Below, one piece after another: positions 8,186-16,466 of a stretch of DNA of 46,733 nt (position 1 is its first letter; every line of letters begins with the position of its first letter). The position numbers were made by a program, and so were the translations under genes. This stretch comes from an uncultured Paracoccaceae bacterium (GTDB lineage: Bacteria > Pseudomonadota > Alphaproteobacteria > Rhodobacterales > Rhodobacteraceae), in contig CALKJA010000198.1 of the NCBI GenBank assembly GCA_937995865.1, positions 1 to 46,733 on the forward strand, read 5' to 3'. The notes beneath the pieces are model-generated. The model had not been told where the DNA came from and made no database searches. It saw only the letters and a program-made list of their open reading frames with translations.

Positions 8186-9835
8186 TTAAGTCATCTTACC
8201 AACTGCCGCGTCGCCGATGTTATCAACTCCCCGTTCATTCAGTAGATTAGTAAGCCAATCCGGGTCCATTTCTGGAACCGAGCTGAGCAATAGGTCCGTG
8301 TATGGGTGGTGGGGTGGCTTGAACATTTCGTCCTTCGTCCCCTGCTCCACCACTCGGCCATCTTTCATCACCACAACCTCATCGCTGATTGCGCGCACTG
8401 TAGCGAGGTCATGGGTGATAAACATATAGGATAGCTTCAGATCGTCCTGAAGCTTTGCGAGCAATCTCAGGATGCCTTCCGCGACAAGCTGATCAAGCGC
8501 TGAGGTGACCTCATCACAAATGATAAATTTCGGCTCCGCAGCAAGAGCCCGAGCAATCCCGATCCGTTGCTTTTGCCCCCCCGAAAGCTCGGACGGGAGC
8601 CTGTGGAAATACTGTGACGGTTCAAGTTCGATCTGATCAAGAAGCTCATCTACTCGCTTGCGCTTTGCGGCACCCTTAAGGCCCATATAGAACTCAACCG
8701 GGCGGCCGATGATCTCACCAATGCTCTTGCGCGGGTTCAGTGCAGTATCGGCCATCTGATAGATCATCTGCGCTTGCCGCAGCTGGTCTTTGGTGCGTTT
8801 GCGATAATCAAGCGGCATCGCAACACCGTCGAATTCAATCGTGCCGCTGACCGGTGGCAATAGTCCCGTGATGCAGCGCGCTGCCGTTGATTTGCCAGAT
8901 CCGGATTCACCCACAACAGCAACCGTCCGGCCCTCGTGAATATCGAAACTCACGTCATGCAGAACGGGCACAGTGCCATAGGCCGCGGTCACGTTCTGGA
9001 CAGAAATCACCGGCGTTGCCGAAGTTGGCACTGGCGGCTTCGAAGGGCGTTGGAAAGACCGAACCGCCCAAAGCGATTTTGTGTATTCTTGCGTTGGCGC
9101 GCTCAGCATGGTGCGCGTGTCAGCTTCTTCGACCTCGTCCCCTTTAAGGAGAACTTTGATCTTATCCGACATCTGCGCAACCACGGCGAGATCATGCGTG
9201 ATATAAATCGCGGCTGTGTCGAACTCCTCGACGATCTGCCGAATGCTTGCGAGCACTTCGATCTGTGTTGTCACATCAAGCGCCGTTGTAGGTTCGTCAA
9301 AGATGATCAGGTCAGGACGGCACGCCATCGCCATCGCTGTCATTGCGCGCTGCAACTGGCCTCCCGAAACTTGGTGTGGATAGCGGAACCCGATATTTTC
9401 AGGGTCTGGAAGGCGGAGCTTTTCATAAAGCTCCATCCCGTCCATTTCGCTTTCCTTTTTACCCATCACACCATGCTGGGTGGGGCCTTCGGTGTGTTGG
9501 TCAATAATCTTGTGCGCCGGATTGAAAGATGCTGCCGCGGATTGAGCCACATAGGCGATCCGCTTGCCAAGCAATCCACGCTTTACAGAGGCGGCGGCAT
9601 TCACAAGATCTACCCCGTCAAATTCAACAGTACCTTCCGAGATCCGGCAGCCATCGCGGGTAAAGCCCATTGCAGCCAGACCAACCGTGGATTTGCCTGC
9701 GCCTGATTCCCCGATAAGGCCCAGAACCTCTCCCTTCATGAGATCGATATCGACCCCATTGACGATCTGGTTCCACATCTCATCGCTGCGGCCCTCAATT
9801 TTGAGTCCGCGAATCTTTAAGAGTTGCTCAGTCAT
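8186..9835 (-). CDS. ABC transporter fused double ATPase (DppD-DppF type)
   Basis: A 549-residue protein with two complete ATPase domains, as in GsiA and YejF. The first has Walker A GESGAGKST at about 42-50, signature VSGGQ at 156-160 and Walker B LIIFDEP near 177. The second has Walker A GESGSGKST at about 309-317, signature LSGGQ near 425 and Walker B FIICDEV. Each domain ends in an HDL switch (ITHDLA). The linker around residues 250-280 corresponds to the oligopeptide-transporter C-terminal region. It powers uptake through the two permeases encoded just upstream. In the second domain the residue after the catalytic glutamate is valine rather than proline, a conservative change. Confidence 0.93.
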   Translation of the reverse strand: MTEQLLKIRGLKIEGRSDEMWNQIVNGVDIDLMKGEVLGLIGESGAGKSTVGLAAMGFTRDGCRISEGTVEFDGVDLVNAAASVKRGLLGKRIAYVAQSAAASFNPAHKIIDQHTEGPTQHGVMGKKESEMDGMELYEKLRLPDPENIGFRYPHQVSGGQLQRAMTAMAMACRPDLIIFDEPTTALDVTTQIEVLASIRQIVEEFDTAAIYITHDLAVVAQMSDKIKVLLKGDEVEEADTRTMLSAPTQEYTKSLWAVRSFQRPSKPPVPTSATPVISVQNVTAAYGTVPVLHDVSFDIHEGRTVAVVGESGSGKSTAARCITGLLPPVSGTIEFDGVAMPLDYRKRTKDQLRQAQMIYQMADTALNPRKSIGEIIGRPVEFYMGLKGAAKRKRVDELLDQIELEPSQYFHRLPSELSGGQKQRIGIARALAAEPKFIICDEVTSALDQLVAEGILRLLAKLQDDLKLSYMFITHDLATVRAISDEVVVMKDGRVVEQGTKDEMFKPPHHPYTDLLLSSVPEMDPDWLTNLLNERGVDNIGDAAVGKMT

Positions 9836-9908
9836 GTTGAAGTGCTCCGATCAGGCGCGGTTGCGCCGTGCCCGGCCTGAGATCGGCCAGTGAGGGGTGC
9901 AGGGACAA

Positions 9909-9938
9909 ATCCCCGGTTCTGTGTGCAGATCCGGGGAT
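9909..9938. repeat. Hairpin in the intra-operon gap between permease and ATPase genes
   Basis: Perfect 8-base arms ATCCCCGG and CCGGGGAT flank a 14-base loop. It lies in the 184-base gap, the longest in this operon. The same gap holds a short direct repeat of GGCATGGCG (about 9970-9993). There is no U-run, so RNA processing or stability is more likely than termination. Confidence 0.4.
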
Positions 9939-10019
9939 CGCCCAAAGTAAGAAAGAATGCCCGCCCGGCATGGCGTGTTGGCATGGCGCCGTTGCGCCGG
10001 GTGCGTAAACCCTCTTGGC

Positions 10020-11213
10020 TCATTCTTTGAGCCCCGAGGATTTATGCAGCATCCAATCCACCACAAAGTTCACGGCCACGGTCAGAAGCGCAATCGCGCT
10101 AGCGGCCAAAAGTGGGGCAGCAGCAACTTGCGGCGCAAAGGCAGCGAAGTTGATGAACTGGGACAGGTCTTTCACCATTGTGCCCCAATCGGCCAATGGC
10201 GGCTGGATACCCACACCCAAGAAACTCAGAGACGCAATCGTCAGGAACACAAAGCAGAAGCGCAGCCCAAATTCAGCCAAAAGAGGCGCCGTTGCGTTCG
10301 GAAGAATCTCTTTGAAGATGAGGTAGCTCAAACCTTCGCCGCGCAGCTTGGCCGCCTCGATATAATCCATAACCACGATGTTGAGCCCCACCGCCCGGGC
10401 AAGCCGGAAAACACGCGTGCTGTCAATCAGGGCAATGATGAGAACCATAAAGATGGTGCGATTCACACCAAGTTCGTTCGCCCAGACCGTCGCGATTGTC
10501 ATGAGCAGCAGCGCAAAGATCAGCGCCGGAATAGCCATCAAAACGTCAACTGTCCGGCTGATGACCTGATCAAGCCAACCTTGCAGCGTCGCCGCAAGAA
10601 ACCCAAGAGAGCCACCGACAAAGAACGCCAAGCAAGTTGTTACAAAGGCGATGCCAACGGTGTTTTGCGCGCCGTAGATCAGCCGTGAGAGAATGTCTCG
10701 TCCAATCTGATCTGTGCCCAGCGGATAGGCCGGATCGCCGCCAAAGGCAGGGTTGCCACCTGGAACCACATTCGCTGCGCCCAAAATCTCTTCTTGGCCA
10801 TAGGGTGCGATGACCCCAGCAAAGATCGAGACGACCGCATAGATGATGATAATCAAAATCCCGAATGCAGCAGTCGCGGGCATGTTGCGGAACAATTTCT
10901 TGGTGAACTCCGGGCCCACCTTTGTTCCCAACCATCGGAATGATATCGCCATAACAGAGAAAATTAGGAACCCGTGGATCGCGATCCGGAAAAAGAAGTA
11001 TTGGTTCGCTGCAGGCCCTTCGGCGAGCCAACTTGCAATGTAAGTCCAGACCAACCAGACCAGCACAACCGCGCCAATGACATAGCCATAGGCAACGCCT
11101 GATGGCATATCGCGGAAGCGCGGTGCGTTTCCGGTTAGCTTTTGCCCCGCCATGCGAAAGCCATAGGCCACAGGCAGAGCGACCACGAGTATTCCAAGCA
11201 ACCAGATCATCAT
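10020..11213 (-). CDS. ABC transporter permease (DppC type) with N-terminal membrane extension
   Basis: A 397-residue inner-membrane permease. The C-terminal 290 residues are a standard DppC: a helix (FGILIIIIYAVVSIFAG), then the AYPLGTDQIGRDILSRLIYGA element and the EAAKLRGEG coupling loop that contacts the ATPase. The first roughly 105 residues are extra and contain about three hydrophobic helices, while DppC proteins are usually near 280-300 residues. The start is supported because its ATG overlaps the stop of the preceding permease (ATGA), a pattern of coupled translation. A second ATG follows immediately. The extension may add a membrane anchor or partner contact; its role is not known to me. 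Confidence 0.9.
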   Translation of the reverse strand: MMIWLLGILVVALPVAYGFRMAGQKLTGNAPRFRDMPSGVAYGYVIGAVVLVWLVWTYIASWLAEGPAANQYFFFRIAIHGFLIFSVMAISFRWLGTKVGPEFTKKLFRNMPATAAFGILIIIIYAVVSIFAGVIAPYGQEEILGAANVVPGGNPAFGGDPAYPLGTDQIGRDILSRLIYGAQNTVGIAFVTTCLAFFVGGSLGFLAATLQGWLDQVISRTVDVLMAIPALIFALLLMTIATVWANELGVNRTIFMVLIIALIDSTRVFRLARAVGLNIVVMDYIEAAKLRGEGLSYLIFKEILPNATAPLLAEFGLRFCFVFLTIASLSFLGVGIQPPLADWGTMVKDLSQFINFAAFAPQVAAAPLLAASAIALLTVAVNFVVDWMLHKSSGLKE

Positions 11214-12241
11214 TTTGGGTGCCTCAGACGTGGGTTGGACAGGATACTTAAGATATCCGCCGTCAGGTTAAGCAGGATATAGGCCGCCGCAAAAATCAAG
11301 CAGCAGGCTTGAACAACCGGGATATCGCGGATCTTCACGCTATCCACGAAAAGCTGGCCAATGCCGGGATAAACAAACACCACCTCAACCACGACCACCC
11401 CTGTGATCAGATATGCAAGGTTAAGAGCGATCACGTTGATGATCGGCGCCAGCGCATTGGGCAGCGCGTGCCGGACAATCACCCGCATCGGCGACATACC
11501 TTTGAGGCGCGCCATCTCGATATACGGAGACGCCAGAAGGTTAATGATCGCGGCTCGTGTCATACGCATCATGTGCGCGGTTACAACAAGCGTCAGCGTC
11601 AACGCAGGCAGCAACGTCATCTTCAGCCGCTCACCTAGACCCATATCGTCATTCACCAAACTCAGAACCGGAAGAATTGGGTTCATAACCGCAAGGAACA
11701 AGATCAGCACATAGGCCAAAAAGAACTCGGGTGATGAAATCGACGTCAGTGTCGTAATGTTCGCAACCCGATCAAACACGGAATTGCGATAAAGCGCGGC
11801 AAGAATGCCAAGAGTTACTGAGATCGGAACCGCAATTGCAGCCGTCACTCCCGCAAGGAACATTGTATTTGCAAACCGTGGCCCAAGCATTGCCGCCACC
11901 GACCCCAAACCGCTACCAGCGTCTGTCCCGGCAAAGGCCGCGAAGTTCGCTTGTGCAAATGAGGTGCCAAGATCCCCGCGCAGCGCATCCGCCAACCAGC
12001 CAAAGTAGCGTGCAAGGTAGGGTTCATCGAGCCCAAGGTCCGAGCGGATCGCCGCTACCGCCTCGGGCGTGGCCCCTTGTCCCAAAATGGCCTCGGCGAA
12101 ATCACCGGGCAAAGCGTTCACCGCGACAAAAATCACAATGGAAACGACAAGCAGCGTCAAAAGACCTAAGCCCAAGCGCTGCAGGATAATACGTCCTACA
12201 GATCCCACGTTTCGGGTGTCCCTAGTTGTTATATTTGGCAT
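11210..12241 (-). CDS. ABC transporter permease (DppB type)
   Basis: A 343-residue inner-membrane permease of the peptide/nickel class. The N-terminal helix (LGLLTLLVVSIVIFVAVNALPGD) is followed by the conserved LGLDEPYLARYFGWLADAL and RGDLGTSF segments, and near residue 240 by the EMARLKGMSP coupling loop. It is slightly long owing to a glycine/alanine-rich periplasmic insertion after the GTSF segment. The ATG at 12241 is used; a TTG one codon earlier is possible. It is the first transporter gene, 50 bases after the prolyl aminopeptidase gene in the same direction, so the peptidase may be co-transcribed. Confidence 0.92.
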   Translation of the reverse strand: MPNITTRDTRNVGSVGRIILQRLGLGLLTLLVVSIVIFVAVNALPGDFAEAILGQGATPEAVAAIRSDLGLDEPYLARYFGWLADALRGDLGTSFAQANFAAFAGTDAGSGLGSVAAMLGPRFANTMFLAGVTAAIAVPISVTLGILAALYRNSVFDRVANITTLTSISSPEFFLAYVLILFLAVMNPILPVLSLVNDDMGLGERLKMTLLPALTLTLVVTAHMMRMTRAAIINLLASPYIEMARLKGMSPMRVIVRHALPNALAPIINVIALNLAYLITGVVVVEVVFVYPGIGQLFVDSVKIRDIPVVQACCLIFAAAYILLNLTADILSILSNPRLRHPK

Positions 12242-12291
12242 CAAGTTAACGGCTGGCCGCTATCTGTAAAGCGCTAACATTGGTTTTGGAC

Positions 12292-13287
12292 TTATAGGTC
12301 CAGCTTGTTTGGCTCTAAAGCCAGTCTATCCATGATCTGCACCAAAGCCGCCGAAATTCCGGGCTCTGACAGGGCGTGTCCAGCCCGTGGAACCAGCTCA
12401 ATCTGCGATTCTGCCCAATTTTTTGACAATTCCCAAGCAGATGAAGGCGGACAAACCATGTCGTATCGGCCCTGCACAATATAGCCTGGAATATTCTTGA
12501 GCTTATCCATCTGGTTCAGGATCTGTGAATCAGCGTCCAAAAAACCAGCGTTTTGAAAATAGTGGTTTTCAAGCCTTGCAAATGCCCTTGCATACTCCGC
12601 CGGACCATCTCCTGTTGCCCCGTCAGAGGCGATCGAAGCCAGCGCGTTTTCCCATGAGGACCAGGCACGCGCATAGCGTATTTCTTGCATTAAGTCGCCG
12701 GAGAACAGGCGGCGATGGTACGCTGCAATCAAATCGTCGCGCTCATCTTCGGGAATCAAGTCTACGAACTTTGCCCAAAGATCCGGCCAAAACTTGCCTG
12801 CGCCGCCGCCGTAGAACCAATCCAATTCGGCTTGCGTCATCAAGAAGACGCCTCGCAGGACCAAAGCCGCGGCATGCGTGGGGTGCGCTTGCGCGTATAT
12901 CAGGGATAGAGTGGCCCCCCAGCTGCCGCCAAAAACGATCCACCGCGCGATGCCAAGCGTCTCGCGGATCAGCTCGATGTCCTGCACGAGATGCCATGTG
13001 GTATTGGCCTGAACGCTCGCATGAGGCCGAGACCGGCCACAGCCACGCTGATCAAACAGGATGACCCGATATTTGGATGGATCAAAGTAGCGGCGCATGG
13101 CCGGGGAACATCCGCCACCCGGTCCACCGTGCAAAATGACAACTGGGATCCCATCGGGCCGGCCGCATTGTTCAACATACACCCGGTGGCCATCGCCTAC
13201 ATCGATCATCCGTTGATCAAACGGGTCACGTGGCGGATAAAGATATTGCCCCGCGCGCTTTTGACCTGCGATTTTGTCTATTGGCAT
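12292..13287 (-). CDS. pip: Prolyl aminopeptidase
   Basis: A 331-residue alpha/beta hydrolase of peptidase family S33, which removes N-terminal proline from peptides in the cytoplasm. The oxyanion motif HGGPGGG is at 53-59, the nucleophile Ser122 in GGSWGATL, the acid in GRYDMVCPP and the histidine in RAGHALSEP. The length matches the family. It reads in the same direction as the peptide-type ABC transporter operon and directly precedes it, which hints that the transported compound might include peptides, though pip is also found alone. It is divergent from ubiG with an 81-base gap. Confidence 0.93.
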   Translation of the reverse strand: MPIDKIAGQKRAGQYLYPPRDPFDQRMIDVGDGHRVYVEQCGRPDGIPVVILHGGPGGGCSPAMRRYFDPSKYRVILFDQRGCGRSRPHASVQANTTWHLVQDIELIRETLGIARWIVFGGSWGATLSLIYAQAHPTHAAALVLRGVFLMTQAELDWFYGGGAGKFWPDLWAKFVDLIPEDERDDLIAAYHRRLFSGDLMQEIRYARAWSSWENALASIASDGATGDGPAEYARAFARLENHYFQNAGFLDADSQILNQMDKLKNIPGYIVQGRYDMVCPPSSAWELSKNWAESQIELVPRAGHALSEPGISAALVQIMDRLALEPNKLDL

Positions 13288-13368
13288 CCTATATAGCGCC
13301 CTAAGAAGGTTTGCCCGAATTCAAAACACCGGGCTTTCCCGAAGTGTCAGACCTCAATGGAGCGCGGA

Positions 13369-14112
13369 ATGCAAGCAATGGCCAACACCGTCGACCCGGC
13401 AGAAATCGCCAAGTTTGAGGCAATGGCCGCTGAATGGTGGGACGAAGAAGGCAAGTTCAAACCCTTGCACATGCTCAACCCAACCCGGCTTGATTACATC
13501 ACCCAACAAGTGGCCGCCGAATTCGGGCGCGATCTAAGTGCCAAGGAACCGTTTGAGGGGTTGCGCATTCTTGATATCGGCTGTGGTGGCGGGTTGTTGT
13601 GCGAGCCAATGGCGCGGCTTGGCGCAACGATTGTGGGTGCGGACGCAGCTGAGCGCAACATCCCGGTTGCGAAGCTCCACGCTAAGCAATCTGGCCTTGA
13701 GATTGAGTATCGCCACACCACTGCCGAAGCGATGGCCGCTGCCGGAGAACAATTTGATGTTGTTCTTAATATGGAGGTGGTCGAGCATGTCGCCAATCCG
13801 CTCGCCTTTCTAACGGCGTGCCAGCAATTGACCCGGCCCGGCGGGCTGCATCTATGCTCGACCATAAACCGCAATCCAAAGAGCTTTCTCTTTGCGATCA
13901 TTGGTGCAGAATATGTCATGCGCTGGCTGCCAAAAGGCACCCATGAATGGGACAAGTTCATCACCCCGGATGAGCTGTTTAATCTGTTGCGGCAAGCAGG
14001 CCTCGATCCCATCGATCGTACTGGCTACGTGTTTGACAAATTGCGCTGGTCTTGGAGCTTGTCGGATCGGGATCTGTCAGTGAATTACGTCACCGCCGCA
14101 CGCAAACCATAA
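13369..14112 (+). CDS. ubiG: Bifunctional ubiquinone O-methyltransferase UbiG
   Basis: A 247-residue SAM-dependent O-methyltransferase for the two O-methylation steps of ubiquinone synthesis. The family start [20 protein letters not shown] is present, then SAM motif [15 protein letters not shown], motif [15 protein letters not shown] and the C-terminal [13 protein letters not shown]. Three start codons are possible (13357, 13369, 13378); 13369 is preferred because GGAG lies six bases before it, while the outer ATG lacks a ribosome site. Convergent with the MarR gene, only four bases apart. Confidence 0.94.
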   Translation: MQAMANTVDPAEIAKFEAMAAEWWDEEGKFKPLHMLNPTRLDYITQQVAAEFGRDLSAKEPFEGLRILDIGCGGGLLCEPMARLGATIVGADAAERNIPVAKLHAKQSGLEIEYRHTTAEAMAAAGEQFDVVLNMEVVEHVANPLAFLTACQQLTRPGGLHLCSTINRNPKSFLFAIIGAEYVMRWLPKGTHEWDKFITPDELFNLLRQAGLDPIDRTGYVFDKLRWSWSLSDRDLSVNYVTAARKP

Positions 14113-14116
14113 AGAC

Positions 14117-14557
14117 CTAGCCCTCGGTCAGGCCCCGACGCATTTCGCGCAGAATTGGGATCATGCTGCGGACTTTCTCGGTTCCGGCATAATCGACAGC
14201 CTCTGAGATGATCGGCCCAATTGCCCCCATCGCCGCATCGCGCGCCTGACGGCCGGCGGGGCTGATCGAAACCATTTTGCGGCGTGCATCGTCACAATCA
14301 GGGCGCACATGCACGTACCCCGCCCATTCCAGCTTGCTCAGCGTATTCGTCATGGCGCCGCGCGTCAGGTGAAAGGCTTTGGCAAGCTGTGCTGGCGATC
14401 TCTCACCACCTGCCCGCGCCAGATGGTTGAGTACCGAAAAATGCGAAAGCTCCATGCCTTTGGGCAAAGCCTTGGACACGCGGTTCCGAACCATCTGATC
14501 AATGATCAGAATCTCGGAAAACAGCGCAACAGGGAGCGGGTCATTGGTCTCAGTCAT
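14117..14557 (-). CDS. MarR family transcriptional regulator
   Basis: A 146-residue winged helix regulator. Helices before the wing are seen in LSHFSVLNHLARAGGERSP, the recognition region in LAKAFHLTRGAMTNTLSKLE, and the wing in YVHVRPDCDDARRKMVSIS. The DARRK element is the usual MarR wing signature. It is the last gene of a minus-strand run (comF, grxC, amidase, marR), 31 bases after the amidase. Ligand and target are unknown; autoregulation or control of the amidase/glutaredoxin genes is possible. Confidence 0.9.
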   Translation of the reverse strand: MTETNDPLPVALFSEILIIDQMVRNRVSKALPKGMELSHFSVLNHLARAGGERSPAQLAKAFHLTRGAMTNTLSKLEWAGYVHVRPDCDDARRKMVSISPAGRQARDAAMGAIGPIISEAVDYAGTEKVRSMIPILREMRRGLTEG

Positions 14558-14588
14558 GGGGTCGGTAACGGGCCTGCTGTTGTTTTAT

Positions 14589-15434
14589 CTATTCCGGGCC
14601 ATTGAAAGGCCGATCATGGGCGAGCGATGCCACTCGTGAGCGCGACCTTTCCACATCCCCAAGGTCCAAATCAACAAACGTCATGCCGCAGCCTGTGCCC
14701 GCATCCGCGAGAACAGCCCCCCACGGAGAAACCGCCAAAGAATGTCCAAAGGTTTTTCGCGGCGCGCTGGGATCGCCTTCGTCTTGGCGTGCGTGTGTTC
14801 CGGTTTGTGCGGGCGCAAGCACGAAGCACCCCGTTTCGATCGCACGCGCTCGCAAAAGGCTGTGCCAATGCGCCTTGCCAGTGGTTTGGGCAAAAGCCGC
14901 AGGAACCGTCAGGATATCCGCCCCAGCCTGAGCCAAAGCGCGGTAAAGATGCGGAAAGCGTAGATCATAGCAGATGCTCAAACCGATCTTGCCCCAAGGC
15001 GTATCGATCACAACGGCCTGCGTTCCGGGCCGGTAGCCCGCGGATTCTTGATAGCTCTCAGTGGCTGAAAGCTGCACGTCAAACATGTGGATCTTGTCAT
15101 AGCGGGCCTGCACTTGACCCTGCGCATCGATAACAAAGCACCGGTTCGCAAAGCGCCCATCGGCATCGTCCGTCTTAACGGCCAAAGATCCGATCAGAAC
15201 CCAAATGCCGTAAGCCTTCGCTGCGGCGCACAGGGCGGCCAGGGTCGGGTCTGACGCTTCATCGCTTAGCACCGCATCTTGATGCGCACGGCTTGAGGAT
15301 ACGCAGTTCGAGACCTCGGGCGTTAGCAGCATATCCGCCCCGCCCGCCGCAGCCTCGGTTACGGCGGCGACAAGGGTTTGAGTATTTGCGGCGATATCAT
15401 CGCTTGCCGTCATTTGAAGCAAAGCAACGCGCAT
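14589..15434 (-). CDS. Carbon-nitrogen hydrolase (Nit1-like amidase, possible deaminated glutathione amidase)
   Basis: A 281-residue cytoplasmic nitrilase-superfamily hydrolase. The catalytic triad is Glu40 (LLTPEVSN), Lys113 (YDKIHMFDV) and Cys154 (LSICYDLRFP). The KIHMFDV segment resembles bacterial Nit1 proteins, which hydrolyse deaminated glutathione, rather than the plant-type nitrilases. Its start codon shares one base with the stop of the glutaredoxin gene (TAATG), so the two are translationally linked, which supports a role connected with glutathione. Omega-amidase (Nit2-type) activity is the main alternative. Confidence 0.88.
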   Translation of the reverse strand: MRVALLQMTASDDIAANTQTLVAAVTEAAAGGADMLLTPEVSNCVSSSRAHQDAVLSDEASDPTLAALCAAAKAYGIWVLIGSLAVKTDDADGRFANRCFVIDAQGQVQARYDKIHMFDVQLSATESYQESAGYRPGTQAVVIDTPWGKIGLSICYDLRFPHLYRALAQAGADILTVPAAFAQTTGKAHWHSLLRARAIETGCFVLAPAQTGTHARQDEGDPSAPRKTFGHSLAVSPWGAVLADAGTGCGMTFVDLDLGDVERSRSRVASLAHDRPFNGPE

Positions 15435-15691
15435 TACGCTTTAAGCAATGACTCAAGCTTGCCCGCACGATCGAGCGCATAAAGATCATCGCAGCCGCCC
15501 ACATGGGTTTTGCCGACAAAAATCTGAGGCACGGTCCGTCCGCCATTGGCACGCTGGGTCATCTCTGCGCGTTTTGCCGGGTCGCGGCCCACGTCAATCT
15601 CAGTGAAAGACACACCCTTTTGGGTGAGGAGCCGCTTTGCCGCGTGGCAAAAGCCGCAGATTTGGGTGGTGTAGATTTCGACAGCTTGCAT
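15434..15691 (-). CDS. grxC: Glutaredoxin 3
   Basis: An 85-residue cytoplasmic thiol-disulfide oxidoreductase that uses glutathione. The active site is CGFC at residues 12-15 instead of the usual CPYC; the cis-proline TVPQIF and the glycine pair HVGGCDDL for glutathione binding are present. Length is typical. CGFC with glycine in place of proline is a known variant in alphaproteobacteria. Positioned between comF and the amidase gene. Confidence 0.93.
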   Translation of the reverse strand: MQAVEIYTTQICGFCHAAKRLLTQKGVSFTEIDVGRDPAKRAEMTQRANGGRTVPQIFVGKTHVGGCDDLYALDRAGKLESLLKA

Positions 15692-15722
15692 ATCGGTGCC
15701 TTTGTTAGGGTCACCGCATGAT

Positions 15723-16436
15723 CTAAGGTGCTTTGGCCGCGCGCGCTAGGGTCAGCACATCAACACATGAAGCGCCGCCAAGCATTGCAGCTTTGGCGCA
15801 GGCGCTTAGGGTGGCGCCTGTGGTCATCACATCATCAACCAAGAGCACAGACCGGCCCCGCAAAACATCGCGCTTCGCGTTCGGTTGAATGGCGTGGGCC
15901 ATCACGTCAAACCGTTCATCCGCCGTAAAACTATCCAGCCGTGCCGTGCGACTGGTTCGGATCAAAGCATCAGGAGCAACAGGCACTCCTGCCGCCGCGC
16001 CCACGCCGCGCGCCAGAACAAGCGCTTGATTGTATCGCCGCTGAAGCATGCGGGACCAGTGCAGGGGGACGGGCACCAAAAGGCTATCGTCACGCAAAAG
16101 CTTCTCACTTGCGCGTGCCATCCAAAGCCCAGCAGATACGCCAATATCTTCGCGACCCGCGTGTTTAAGCAAAAGCACCAGTTTGCGCGCACGCTGTTGA
16201 TACAACATCGCAGAGCATCCGTGCCCCCAATTGCGCGGACGCCGCAAACAATCATCACAGCTGTCCATCTTGCTGATCTGTTCGCCCAACAAAGGCGCGC
16301 CGCAGGAATGACAGGCCGCACCCTCGATAAATGGGGTATCGCGCCAACATGCTGCGCACAGTCCGTTTGGGCCCTCTACAGGCTCAGAACATCCGCAGCA
16401 CTGGTTGGGATAGATCAGGTTGAGCGCCGCTTGCAT
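15723..16436 (-). CDS. comF: ComF family phosphoribosyltransferase-like protein
   Basis: A 237-residue double-zinc-ribbon plus phosphoribosyltransferase-fold protein. Cysteine pairs at 13-16, 27-30, 42-45 and 60-63 form the zinc ribbons. The PRPP loop LLVDDVMTTGAT lies at about 198-209. ComF proteins take part in DNA uptake in naturally competent bacteria, but many homologues have no proven role. It opens the comF-grxC-amidase-marR run, and its start codon is only 30 bases from that of the divergent methyltransferase gene. Confidence 0.9.
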   Translation of the reverse strand: MQAALNLIYPNQCCGCSEPVEGPNGLCAACWRDTPFIEGAACHSCGAPLLGEQISKMDSCDDCLRRPRNWGHGCSAMLYQQRARKLVLLLKHAGREDIGVSAGLWMARASEKLLRDDSLLVPVPLHWSRMLQRRYNQALVLARGVGAAAGVPVAPDALIRTSRTARLDSFTADERFDVMAHAIQPNAKRDVLRGRSVLLVDDVMTTGATLSACAKAAMLGGASCVDVLTLARAAKAP

Positions 16437-16466
16437 GTTTCCCTTGTGCCCCCTAACTCGCAGGGC

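Noticed and set aside
9832-10023. A 63-codon open frame on the minus strand across the intra-operon gap
   Set aside because: It begins with TTG inside the previous gene, has no ribosome site, no recognisable domain, and its composition is arginine-rich like a chance frame in GC-rich DNA.
15885-16466. Upstream extension of the NDUFAF5-like gene
   Set aside because: It is antisense to comF and reads like a chance frame; the family N-terminus begins at the inner ATG.
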